Shown here: positions 8,747 to 17,184 of the stretch, piece after piece | Layout: every line of letters begins with the position of its first letter | How positions within the stretch are numbered: the stretch's first letter is position 1 | From: an uncultured Alphaproteobacteria bacterium | GTDB lineage: Bacteria; Pseudomonadota; Alphaproteobacteria; HIMB59 | Length of the DNA stretch: 53,915 bases | Reading direction: 5' to 3' | Assembly (NCBI GenBank): GCA_902527045.1 | Contig: CABZNL010000009.1 | Span: 1-53,915, forward strand | Made by a program: the position numbers and the translations under genes | Notes under the pieces: model-generated | The model's database searches: none | Told to the model about the DNA's origin: nothing | Seen by the model: only the letters and a program-made list of their open reading frames with translations

Positions 8747-10245
8747 AAAAAATTTTAATTGCTAATCGTGGTGAAATAGCAAATAGAATTATTAAAAGTT
8801 GTAAAGTATTAGGTCACAAATCTGTCGCTGTTTATGCAGATGCAGACAAGAACTCAAAGCATGTAAGATTATCCGATGAGTCTTATTATATAGGACCTAG
8901 TAAAGCTCAGGAAAGTTATCTCTCTTATAATAAGATTTTAGATATTGCTACTAAAGCAAATGTAGATGCTATTCATCCTGGTTTTGGTTTTTTATCTGAA
9001 AATGACACTTTTGCTCAAGAGGTAATAGACAGGGGTATTACATGGATTGGCCCAAAACCAAAATCAATAAAATCAATGGGGAATAAGGATATTGCTAGAG
9101 AATTAGCTCTAAATTCCAATATCCCTATATGCCCTGGCATAAATAATGTTCACAAATTAAGCGATGAACAACTCAAGACCAAATGTGAAGTTATAGGTTA
9201 TCCATTGTTAGTAAAATCAAGTGCTGGAGGGGGAGGGATAGGGATGAGTGTCGTCCAAAATTTCAAAGACCTTGCGAATGCAATTGAGAAAACAAGCAAT
9301 CTTGCTTCTAAATCTTTTGGTAATGGAGATATATTTATTGAGAAGTTTATCACAAACGCCCGACACATAGAAATACAAGTTTTTGGTTTTGGGTCAAAGG
9401 GAGCTGTTCATCTCTACGAAAGGGATTGTTCCATGCAAAGAAGATATCAAAAGATAATTGAGGAGTCCCCCGCGCCAGAAGTAGACAGGGAATTAATTAA
9501 TACTATGGCAGAAGCAGCTGTCAAATTATCCTCTGATGTTAAATACGAGGGAGCAGGAACTATTGAGTTTATATATGATGTTCAAGAAATGAAATATTAT
9601 TTTTTAGAGATGAATACTAGAATTCAAGTTGAACATCCAGTTACAGAGTTAGTGACAAACAATGATTTGATTTCCATGCAAATAAACTTCGCCTTTGATA
9701 GAAAAAATAAATTTTTAAATCAGAACAAAATTAAAACTTATGGACATGCAATTGAATGCAGAGTTTATGCAGAGGATCCCTCTCAAAATTTCTTGCCATC
9801 TCCAGGAAAAATTACAAAATTAAAATTTCCAAAAATACCAAATGGTATCAGATTAGATTGGGGATATGATGAAAGAGACGAAGTTAGTTTCTACTACGAC
9901 CCTATGATTGGAAAAATAATATCTCACGATTTAATTCGAGAAGACGCAATATCCAAATTAATAAAATTTTTAGAAGGCACTCAAATTGAGGGTATTAAGA
10001 CAAATATACCTTTTCTAGTTTGTCTTCTTAAAGATAAAAATTTCCTAGAAGGCAGACATAACACTAAATATATAGAAAATAATTTAAATACACTTATAAG
10101 TAAGACATCTTTTACAAATGGTTTTACTAAAAATATTGATTTGGACTCAAAGAGAATTAAAATTGTAGAAACTGACAAACTTAAAGTAGGTCATGGAAGA
10201 TCGCAGTCAGATAGAGGGGGTATCAAAGTCGTTTATTTTGACTAA
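8743..10245 (+). CDS. Biotin carboxylase subunit (AccC-like)
   Basis: A 500-residue ATP-grasp carboxylase: N-terminal KKILIANRGEIANRII, glycine-rich KSSAGGGGIGM (ATP lid), ERDCSMQRRYQK, EMNTRIQVEHPVTE (catalytic and biotin/bicarbonate site) and ECRVYAEDP, all in the right order. It would carboxylate the biotin on a carrier protein using ATP and bicarbonate. Because it overlaps pxpA and a free biotin carrier lies with pxpBC, I assign it to that system and not to acetyl-CoA carboxylase. About 50 extra residues at the C-terminus replace the usual end. No carboxyltransferase for acyl-CoA is present in the window. Confidence 0.9.
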   Translation: MKKILIANRGEIANRIIKSCKVLGHKSVAVYADADKNSKHVRLSDESYYIGPSKAQESYLSYNKILDIATKANVDAIHPGFGFLSENDTFAQEVIDRGITWIGPKPKSIKSMGNKDIARELALNSNIPICPGINNVHKLSDEQLKTKCEVIGYPLLVKSSAGGGGIGMSVVQNFKDLANAIEKTSNLASKSFGNGDIFIEKFITNARHIEIQVFGFGSKGAVHLYERDCSMQRRYQKIIEESPAPEVDRELINTMAEAAVKLSSDVKYEGAGTIEFIYDVQEMKYYFLEMNTRIQVEHPVTELVTNNDLISMQINFAFDRKNKFLNQNKIKTYGHAIECRVYAEDPSQNFLPSPGKITKLKFPKIPNGIRLDWGYDERDEVSFYYDPMIGKIISHDLIREDAISKLIKFLEGTQIEGIKTNIPFLVCLLKDKNFLEGRHNTKYIENNLNTLISKTSFTNGFTKNIDLDSKRIKIVETDKLKVGHGRSQSDRGGIKVVYFD

Positions 10246-10250
10246 ATATA

Positions 10251-12524
10251 ATGGTTAATCAACTTGTAGCAGCTATAAAACCCTCTCAAATCTCGGGTTC
10301 TGATCCACAGTCAACGAAATACTTAATTGTTCCAATATTCATATTTTTTGCCCTTATGATTTTTGCAATGATTAGGGGACCACAAATTATTTCAGGCTCC
10401 GGTATTGGAACAGCTATTATGGTTTCAACACCTCTTATTCTTGCTACTTATGCTCTTACTGCCTTGGCTTTAGCAGGTAGAGTTACAGTCGATTTATCAA
10501 TAGGACCACTTATTGGTTTTATAAATGTAACGACAATTCAACTTTATGCTGCTGGTTACATTCAATCACCGGTTGCATATTTCATATGCGCTCTTGCAAT
10601 CGGAGTAATATATCAATTCTTGTATGCACTGATTGTAATTTTTATCAGAGTTCAACCAATAATTGTTGCACTAAGTATGTTTCTTGCCTTCTCTGGTATA
10701 AATTTAGTTATTTTACCAAGACCTGGAGGAAGAGCGCCTGATTGGATGTTATCTTGGAGTGCAGGAACTGAAGTAATACAACCTACACTTATTCTCCTAA
10801 TTTTCTCAACTCTTATTTGGTATGCACTTACTCATACAGCTTTTTGGCAACATTTGAAATTAATGGGGTCAGATGAAAAATCTGCTTACACAAGTGGAGT
10901 AAGAATTTATATTGTAAGAATTGGTGCTCATATTATTGGTGGAGTATATGCTGCACTTGCAGCTATCGCATTTACAGGTTTAATTGGCTCCGGAGATCCA
11001 ACTCAGGGTACTACTTATACATTAATGGCTGTTACCGCACTTGTTTTGGGTGGTTCAAGTTTGATTGGTGGAAGAGGCGGTGCATTTGGAGCTATATTAG
11101 GTTCGGTTAATATTTATTTAATAAATTTTATATTATCTACTTTTAGGTTTGAAAGATTTCAAAGTTTTGTAACAGATTTATCTTATGGTGCAGTATTGGT
11201 GGCCTCACTTTTAATACTTATTGCACTTCCTTACATTCAAAAAGCATTTAAAAATATATCGGTTTTTGTGTTTTTCATAATTGGAACATTAAGTGCTGCT
11301 GCTGTTCAAATTCATATGAAATTTGATCAAGTCACTAGAGGAACTGTTGGAGGCTTTGGAGGTAAATCCAAAGATGCAGAGATTTTTGAAAAAGCTCTTG
11401 AGTCTGGAAGTGATTGTCTAATCACAGGTAAAGCGTGCGCCGAGGGCGGAAATTCTACAGTTTGGATGTTTATTGCCATTGGAATAGCAGCCTTGATTTA
11501 TCTTGTTTATTTGCTCGTTAAACATAGAGATGGTCCAACAGTATCTTTTATCATTGCAGCGATTGTTATTTTCTTTGGATGTGTTTGGAGTGGCACGAGA
11601 GAGGCTTATTTTGTCAACGCTGATTTGGGGACTAATTTACAATATATTTTAAATTATGCTCCTCAGTATTTCACATCCGAGTATCTCAGAGTTGGAGTAG
11701 GATTACCAGATTTTTCATCCTCATCAAGTGCTTTGGTGGGCCTCGCTTACGCTATAGCAACTTTAGGAGGAATAGTTTTCTTTACATCGGCCATAGTTAT
11801 AATTGCTATGCCAAAATTTAGAAAAGAAATTAAGACACAAACGTTGGTATTGTTTGCAATTGCGATTTCTTTTGTAGTGTTTGCTGCAATATCTTACTAT
11901 GGTATAGATTCAAATAGACAAAGTTTCTTTGGAATAGATGGATACGCTGTAATACTAATTCTATTTTTACTTTTTTTACTCACAGCACCAACTTTTTTCT
12001 CCAATATCAATCTAAATAATGTTTTTATAATTTTCCTTGGTGTATTAGCGATACTCGCTGTTTACTTTTTGGCCTCACCCTCTGGAATAATTATTACTGA
12101 TGATGGAAGTAAGTATTATTCCCCAATTATTACAGAATTAATTGTTGGCGATACATCATCTATTAATTACACAAGACCTATCCGTGGTGAGTTTATCACA
12201 AGTAATGTAACTTGGCTTAAAGAGGCAGCTCTAATTATATTTGCAATATTTGTATTTCAATTTTTTACCTTTCTAACAATGGGAACAAAAATATCATTTG
12301 CAAGATTCAAACCTTACATTGCCATCTTAACTATTGCAGCATTAACTTGGTCTGCGATGTTCTTCGCAATAGGATATCCTTATTGGAAAATGATTTTAAT
12401 CACAGCAATTGGAGTAGCTATTTCGCCTCTGATATGGCAAGCATTTGGTGTTTACAAAATTAAACTTAAATCTCAAGAGGGACTTGAAAAATGGGGAGGA
12501 CTATCAGAAGATAGAAGAGTTTAA
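10251..12524 (+). CDS. RbsC-like ABC permease with large C-terminal membrane extension
   Basis: A 757-residue membrane protein. Residues about 30-340 look like an RbsC-type permease (YALTALALAGRVTVDLSIGPLIG early, then MAVTALVLGGSSLIGGRGGAFGAILG near 260-290, the conserved permease region). After it come about 400 residues with several further hydrophobic segments separated by hydrophilic loops; one loop has two cysteines (GSDCLITGKACAEGG). Typical RbsC is about 320 residues, so the protein is more than doubled. The extension has no family I recognise. It starts 5 bases after the biotin carboxylase and is followed 3 bases later by the second permease. Confidence 0.85.
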   Translation: MVNQLVAAIKPSQISGSDPQSTKYLIVPIFIFFALMIFAMIRGPQIISGSGIGTAIMVSTPLILATYALTALALAGRVTVDLSIGPLIGFINVTTIQLYAAGYIQSPVAYFICALAIGVIYQFLYALIVIFIRVQPIIVALSMFLAFSGINLVILPRPGGRAPDWMLSWSAGTEVIQPTLILLIFSTLIWYALTHTAFWQHLKLMGSDEKSAYTSGVRIYIVRIGAHIIGGVYAALAAIAFTGLIGSGDPTQGTTYTLMAVTALVLGGSSLIGGRGGAFGAILGSVNIYLINFILSTFRFERFQSFVTDLSYGAVLVASLLILIALPYIQKAFKNISVFVFFIIGTLSAAAVQIHMKFDQVTRGTVGGFGGKSKDAEIFEKALESGSDCLITGKACAEGGNSTVWMFIAIGIAALIYLVYLLVKHRDGPTVSFIIAAIVIFFGCVWSGTREAYFVNADLGTNLQYILNYAPQYFTSEYLRVGVGLPDFSSSSSALVGLAYAIATLGGIVFFTSAIVIIAMPKFRKEIKTQTLVLFAIAISFVVFAAISYYGIDSNRQSFFGIDGYAVILILFLLFLLTAPTFFSNINLNNVFIIFLGVLAILAVYFLASPSGIIITDDGSKYYSPIITELIVGDTSSINYTRPIRGEFITSNVTWLKEAALIIFAIFVFQFFTFLTMGTKISFARFKPYIAILTIAALTWSAMFFAIGYPYWKMILITAIGVAISPLIWQAFGVYKIKLKSQEGLEKWGGLSEDRRV

Positions 12525-12527
12525 TAA

Positions 12528-13919
12528 ATGGAGAAAAGAACTCATAATTTTTTAAAAGGACTTGGAATTCTTTTTGCCGTTGCTGCTGGAATAGGAACAG
12601 CAGTTCTGGGCTATGTAGATAGAACTGATTGGATACAAGTTGCTTTTTATTCAGTAGCAGTTGTTGCCATCATTTTATGGGGATGGCATTTTTTCTTAGT
12701 AAGATGGTCGTATCGGTCACTTGTTAAAGATGATGGATCTCAACCTCCTGAAACTACTGAAACTACTAGTAAAAGAGGCCTTTTCTGGGACCTTATTGCA
12801 AAGAACTGGATAGCAGTTACGGGATTTCTTCTTCTTTTAGGGCTTTTTATACTACTTTGTTTTTTAGTACCTGGTTTCTTCTCGGGTAGAACTGTCGTAT
12901 CCGCAATCATACTTTTAGGCTTCTTAATCTTAGCATTCCTTGCGTATAAATTTTTAAACATTAATAAAAGTGTAATAATAGGAGTCGCCGTATTAGTCGG
13001 TCTATTTATAATAGGATCAGTTTCTATTGACGGCTTCTTATCATTACAAAATATTAAATCCATGTTAGTTTTTGCTTCTTTCCTAGGAATCGCAACCATT
13101 GGTCAGACGTTAGTTGTGATGTTAGGTGGTCTAGACTTATCAATACCATTTTTAATTGGTGCAACTAATTTAGGATTAATGTCACTTATTTCACTCGGAG
13201 TCCCTCCATGGCTTGCTTTTATAGTAATTCTCGCTTTTGGCACAATTGTTGGATTGTTTAATGGTTTGATAAGTTTTAATCTCCAAGGTCAATCACTTAT
13301 AGTCACACTTGGCGTTGGCTTCATGGTAGTAGGTGGAGTACAGATATTGGTGTCACTTCCTACTGTTACAGGTGGAACTGTTTTTGGTGTCGTACCAGAC
13401 TGGTTAAAAAATCTAGCTTCATTAAATGGAAAATTTTTTGGTTTACCGATACCTCCAGTCATATTAATTTGGATATTAATTTCAATTTTATTAATTGTTG
13501 GTCTTAGACACACTAAGTGGGGAAGGAATTTATATGCAGTTGGAGGAAAAAGGTTATCAGCTGATAGATTATCAATTTCTGAGAGAGCATATTGGGTTGG
13601 TGTTTATGTTATTAGTGGATTTACTTCCGCAGCCACAGGTGCAATGTTGCTGGGCTGGAGTGGTGGAGGTTTCATAGGTGTAGGAGATCAATATTTATTT
13701 TTAACAGTAGCAGCTGTGGCTGTCGGAGGAACTTCCTTGTTAGGTGGATATGGAGGATACGGATTTACAGTGATCGGTGTTCTTGCTCTGCAAGTTATTA
13801 GTACATTTTTAGCTGGATTGGGTTTGAGTTTTGAAGGTCAGCAATTTATATTTGGTCTTCTTATTTTACCTCTTGTTGCTCTTTACTCCAGAGCACCTCA
13901 TATAAGGGAACAAATATAA
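12528..13919 (+). CDS. RbsC-like ABC permease with N-terminal membrane extension
   Basis: A 463-residue integral membrane protein. Residues about 170-460 match the RbsC permease family (QTLVVMLGGLDLSIPFLIG, later AVAAVAVGGTSLLGGYGGYGFT). The first 160 residues add about four hydrophobic segments and a polar loop (DDGSQPPETTETTSKRG). It forms the membrane channel with the preceding permease, driven by the ATPase on the opposite strand. The paired oversized permeases differ from the usual homodimeric RbsC. A spacer of 123 bases separates it from the rhodopsin gene, with no convincing terminator. Confidence 0.88.
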   Translation: MEKRTHNFLKGLGILFAVAAGIGTAVLGYVDRTDWIQVAFYSVAVVAIILWGWHFFLVRWSYRSLVKDDGSQPPETTETTSKRGLFWDLIAKNWIAVTGFLLLLGLFILLCFLVPGFFSGRTVVSAIILLGFLILAFLAYKFLNINKSVIIGVAVLVGLFIIGSVSIDGFLSLQNIKSMLVFASFLGIATIGQTLVVMLGGLDLSIPFLIGATNLGLMSLISLGVPPWLAFIVILAFGTIVGLFNGLISFNLQGQSLIVTLGVGFMVVGGVQILVSLPTVTGGTVFGVVPDWLKNLASLNGKFFGLPIPPVILIWILISILLIVGLRHTKWGRNLYAVGGKRLSADRLSISERAYWVGVYVISGFTSAATGAMLLGWSGGGFIGVGDQYLFLTVAAVAVGGTSLLGGYGGYGFTVIGVLALQVISTFLAGLGLSFEGQQFIFGLLILPLVALYSRAPHIREQI

Positions 13920-14042
13920 TAAAATGACTTTAATCAACAGATTTTGTTGTTTCTGTGATGAATATTTATTTCAAAATATGAAACAAAAATTATTATTAAC
14001 AACAGAGGATGGGTAGTATGTATCTAAGAGGAATAAGTTGTA

Positions 14043-14744
14043 ATGAATAAAATGCTTCTCCCTTACGACATTGTTGGGGGGTCTTTCTGGTTAATTTCTG
14101 TCGGCATGATTGGTGCCACCTTATTTTTCTTTTTTGAGCGCAGCAAAGTAAGCTCTAGGTTTCATACACCAATGACGATGATAGCTGTAGTGTGCTTGAT
14201 GTCCTCAATACATTATTTCTTTATTAAAAATCTTTGGGTAGTAAGTGGCACTGCTCCAACTTTACTGAGATATATAGACTGGTTTCTTAACTTTCCTATG
14301 CTTGTGCTGATTTTTTATGCGATGCTTATGTCAGTTGTCAAAGTTAAACAAGGTATGTTCTGGAGATTATTAGTTGGTACTCTTGTTTTTGTGGTAGCAG
14401 GTTTTTTAGGTGCAGCAGGTTACATGAGCAAGACATTAGGTTTCATAGTTTGGTTAGCTGGATGGTTGTACATCCTTGGGGAGCTATATGTTGGAGAGGC
14501 TGGAAGGGCAAATGCTAGATGTGGTAATGAAAATGTTCAAATGGTCTTCTTCTCCAATAGACTTATTATTACTATTGGATGGGCAATATATCCAATGGGA
14601 TATTTCATAGAGCATTTAGGTGGAGGTATTGACCCAAACAGTGTTAATGTGATTTACAATCTAGCAGACTTTTTAAATAAAATAGTTTTTGGTTTAATAA
14701 TTTATAAAGCAGCAATACAAGACATGAGAGTTAATGGACAATAA
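14043..14744 (+). CDS. Proteorhodopsin-like microbial rhodopsin with atypical D-N-I motif
   Basis: A 233-residue seven-helix protein. Helix C reads RYIDWFLNFPMLVLIFYAM and helix G NLADFLNKIVFGL, aligning with green proteorhodopsin. Lys213 is the retinal Schiff-base lysine (PR Lys231), Asp209 equals Asp227, Arg76 equals Arg94, and His57 equals His75. The proton acceptor Asp79 (Asp97) is kept. The next motif positions differ: Asn83 replaces Thr101, and Ile90 replaces the proton donor Glu108. Leu87 at the tuning position 105 predicts green absorption. The helix G and GWAIYPMGYF region are otherwise typical. It leads a long operon; a GAGGAATAAG Shine-Dalgarno precedes the ATG. Pumping, slow-cycle sensory or other function cannot be decided from sequence. 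Confidence 0.92.
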   Translation: MNKMLLPYDIVGGSFWLISVGMIGATLFFFFERSKVSSRFHTPMTMIAVVCLMSSIHYFFIKNLWVVSGTAPTLLRYIDWFLNFPMLVLIFYAMLMSVVKVKQGMFWRLLVGTLVFVVAGFLGAAGYMSKTLGFIVWLAGWLYILGELYVGEAGRANARCGNENVQMVFFSNRLIITIGWAIYPMGYFIEHLGGGIDPNSVNVIYNLADFLNKIVFGLIIYKAAIQDMRVNGQ

Positions 14745-14753
14745 CATCGATTT

Positions 14754-14763
14754 AGGAGGTGAT
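14754..14763 (+). promoter_or_regulatory. Near-complete Shine-Dalgarno of the flotillin gene
   Basis: AGGAGGTGAT matches ten consecutive bases of the standard anti-Shine-Dalgarno complement and lies 8 bases before the ATG at 14772. Most genes here have weaker sites, so this points to strong translation of the flotillin relative to its neighbours. Confidence 0.75.
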
Positions 14764-14771
14764 AAATAGGT

Positions 14772-16760
14772 ATGAACATTACTAGTGGTGCAGATATTAT
14801 TGCAGTAATAATCTTAATAGCGTTAGCAATAGCGATTATAGTTTACTTGCTACATTGGTTGTACAGGCGTTCCTCAAAGGAAATAGCATTTGTTAGAACT
14901 GGTATGGGAGGTGAACAAGTTGTGATTAGTGGAGGTGCCTTTGTTTTACCTATTATTCACAACATAACCTCAGTTGGAATGAAAACTCTTTGTATAGAGG
15001 TTCAAAGAAATGGAAGTAAATCTTTTATTACAAAAAATAGAATGAGGGCAGAAGTAACTGCAGAATTCTATGTCAGAGTAGCTCCTACAACAGAGGCCGT
15101 TTCAATAGCCGCGCAAACATTGGGAAATAGAACATTAGAGCCTGATCACTTAAAAGAACTTGTTCAAGGTAGATTTGTTGATGGATTGGGTGTTGTCGCA
15201 GCAAAAATGAGCCTTGATGAAATTCAAGAAAATAGATCTGAGTATATTAAAAAAGTTGCTACTCATGTTGAAGAGGCAATCAAACACACTGGTTTGGAGT
15301 TAGAGACTGTATCTTTGACATCTCTTAACCAAGCACCTGTTGGTGTTTTTGATCCATCCAATACTTTTGATGCTGAGGGTTTAACTCAAATAACAGAATT
15401 TACTCAATCACGTAAAAAGAAAAGAAATGATATTGAGAAGGATACAGAGGTCAGTATTAGAAATAAAAACCTCCAATCTATTAAACAAACTCTTGAAATT
15501 GAAAAAGAAGAGGAGTTTTCAAAGTATCAACAAAAACGAGAAATAGAACAACAAAGAGCCATAGAAAATACAGAGACAGTAAAAACAAAAGCAGAGAAAG
15601 ACAAAGAGTCTGAGCTGGCTGAAATATCCTCAGAAAAAGATATTGAGATTGCTAAGATCAGTAAAAAGGACTTTGTTGAGATGGAAAAAAGTTTACAAGA
15701 AACTAAACTTATCCAAGAAATCGAAAAAAGAAGAAAAGAACAAAATGACTTTAGACAACAAACTTCAATTGAAATTAAACAAAAAGATATCGAGACTGAA
15801 AAGTCTATTCTTGAATTGGAAAGAGATGTTGAATTTAGTCGTCTCGAAAAACAAAGATCAGTTGACATTAAACTCGCTGAGGAAAAAGCTTCAACAGCAA
15901 AAGAAGAGGCTAGAAAAAGATATGAGTCTGAAGAGGCTTATATTATGGCTGAAGAGCAAATTAAAAATGCTAAAACTGCTCAACAGAAAAATGTTGATGC
16001 GTTCAAAATTGCTGCTGAGCAAGAGACAAGAGTCTTAGATATTGAAAAGGCAAAAAGAATAGAAATTGAAGAAAAGCAAAAACAAATGGAAGTTCTTGAG
16101 AAATCTAAGTCAGTCTTAAAGACAAAAATGGAAGAGGAAAATGCCCGTGCGAAGGCTGTAGAGGCTGAGGAAAAGGTCAACACCATTCGCGATGTTGAAC
16201 AAGCTGAGAAGGCAAAAGCTCTAGGAGTAATAGACGCGAGCAAAAATGCTGAGAGAGAAAAACTGGCATCGATGGCTGCAAAGATTAGATACGAGATTGA
16301 AGCAGCAGGCAAAAAAGCTTTAAACGAAGCTGAAAATGCTAGAAGCGATGCAAGTAGAAGAAGCGCTCTGAGACAAAAACTTGCTGAAAAGATTGAGGGT
16401 ATTATCAGAGAATGGGTTAGACCAATGCAAAATATTGACTCAATTAAAGTTGTTGATGTAAATGGTTTACCTGGTTTTAGTCAGGGGAATGGATCTGAAG
16501 GAAGTGGCAACACTGATAATCCATCTGCATCCTCAGGTGGATATTCAAAGAAAGGATCTTTAGCAGATAACGTTGTAAATTCTGCTCTTAGATACAGGGC
16601 GCAACAACCATTCTTAGATAGCCTCTTAAAAGAAATTGGTATGTCACCTGGTGAGGCAAGTAATATAAGAAATATTCTTGGTGATTATGATGACCCCAAG
16701 AAGGATAAGCATATGAGATTTGATGAACAAGCTACAAAAGCACCTAGGAAAAAGAAATAG
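14772..16760 (+). CDS. Flotillin-like SPFH/Band 7 protein with long coiled coil
   Basis: A 662-residue protein. Residues about 8-30 are one transmembrane helix, followed by an SPFH domain (about 38-200: AFVRTGMGGEQVVISGGAFVLP is the start and KHTGLELETVSLTSLNQ its end). From about 215 to 530 there is a long Lys/Glu/Gln-rich coiled coil, then PMQNIDSIKVVDVNGLPG as in flotillin C-termini, a Ser/Gly linker and a basic tail ending APRKKK. Closest in layout to YqiK/FloT, but longer. Flotillins scaffold membrane microdomains in the inner membrane. The gene follows the rhodopsin by 27 bases and precedes the SCP2-like gene by 9. Confidence 0.9.
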   Translation: MNITSGADIIAVIILIALAIAIIVYLLHWLYRRSSKEIAFVRTGMGGEQVVISGGAFVLPIIHNITSVGMKTLCIEVQRNGSKSFITKNRMRAEVTAEFYVRVAPTTEAVSIAAQTLGNRTLEPDHLKELVQGRFVDGLGVVAAKMSLDEIQENRSEYIKKVATHVEEAIKHTGLELETVSLTSLNQAPVGVFDPSNTFDAEGLTQITEFTQSRKKKRNDIEKDTEVSIRNKNLQSIKQTLEIEKEEEFSKYQQKREIEQQRAIENTETVKTKAEKDKESELAEISSEKDIEIAKISKKDFVEMEKSLQETKLIQEIEKRRKEQNDFRQQTSIEIKQKDIETEKSILELERDVEFSRLEKQRSVDIKLAEEKASTAKEEARKRYESEEAYIMAEEQIKNAKTAQQKNVDAFKIAAEQETRVLDIEKAKRIEIEEKQKQMEVLEKSKSVLKTKMEEENARAKAVEAEEKVNTIRDVEQAEKAKALGVIDASKNAEREKLASMAAKIRYEIEAAGKKALNEAENARSDASRRSALRQKLAEKIEGIIREWVRPMQNIDSIKVVDVNGLPGFSQGNGSEGSGNTDNPSASSGGYSKKGSLADNVVNSALRYRAQQPFLDSLLKEIGMSPGEASNIRNILGDYDDPKKDKHMRFDEQATKAPRKKK

Positions 16761-16769
16761 GTATAATTC

Positions 16770-17159
16770 ATGAGTATAGATTTAAATTCTTGGGCAAGAA
16801 AATACAAAGAGCTGACTGAAAAAGACGAGACTATAAAAGCTATGGCAAAATATTACACTTGTTCATTCCTCTTCGACATGGGCAGTGTAAAAGTGATTAT
16901 CGAGATGCACGACGGAAAGGTAAAAAATATTAATACTAATCCTGGAGGTTTAGACCCTTATGACTTTGCGCTGAGGGCATCAGAGCAAACATGGAGGGAG
17001 TTTGCAAAGCCAGTTCCAAAACCTATGTTTCATGGTATCTACGCAGCTTCATTTAGAGAAGACCTTAAAATTGAAGGAAATCATTTAGTCTTAATGCAAA
17101 ATCTTAGAAACTTTACTGTTCAATTTGAATTGTTAAGACAATCAGGAGTTCCAGTATGA
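16770..17159 (+). CDS. Small protein with SCP2-like (sterol/lipid carrier) domain pattern
   Basis: A 129-residue soluble protein without signal peptide. From residue about 30 it shows the SCP2-type layout: beta strands with FDMGSVKVIIEMHDGKV, a helix containing RASEQTWREFA, a segment KPMFHGIYAASFREDLKIEGN and a final helix. The match is by pattern, not by an exact motif, so the family call is tentative. SCP2 proteins bind lipids or other hydrophobic ligands. Its place directly after a flotillin gene makes lipid or retinal/carotenoid handling an attractive idea, which is inference only. Confidence 0.5.
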   Translation: MSIDLNSWARKYKELTEKDETIKAMAKYYTCSFLFDMGSVKVIIEMHDGKVKNINTNPGGLDPYDFALRASEQTWREFAKPVPKPMFHGIYAASFREDLKIEGNHLVLMQNLRNFTVQFELLRQSGVPV

Positions 17160-17184
17160 TTAAAAAAATTGAAAGGAAAAATTT

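Noticed and set aside
8743-10245. Acetyl-CoA carboxylase subunit AccC
   Set aside because: The gene overlaps pxpA and a separate biotin carrier lies with pxpBC; no AccB, AccA or AccD is adjacent.
12740-13099. Antisense frame of 119 codons inside the second RbsC-like permease
   Set aside because: Low-complexity basic peptide opposite a clear membrane protein; no start signal.
13920-14042. Terminator or promoter before the rhodopsin gene
   Set aside because: Only a 5-pair CAACA/TGTTG hairpin near 13935 without a T run and no clear -35/-10 pair; too weak to report, so cotranscription with the permeases stays open.
15527-16312. Antisense and other-frame ORFs inside the flotillin coiled coil
   Set aside because: The repetitive Lys/Glu coding gives Ser/Phe-rich and Lys/Leu-rich frames by composition alone.
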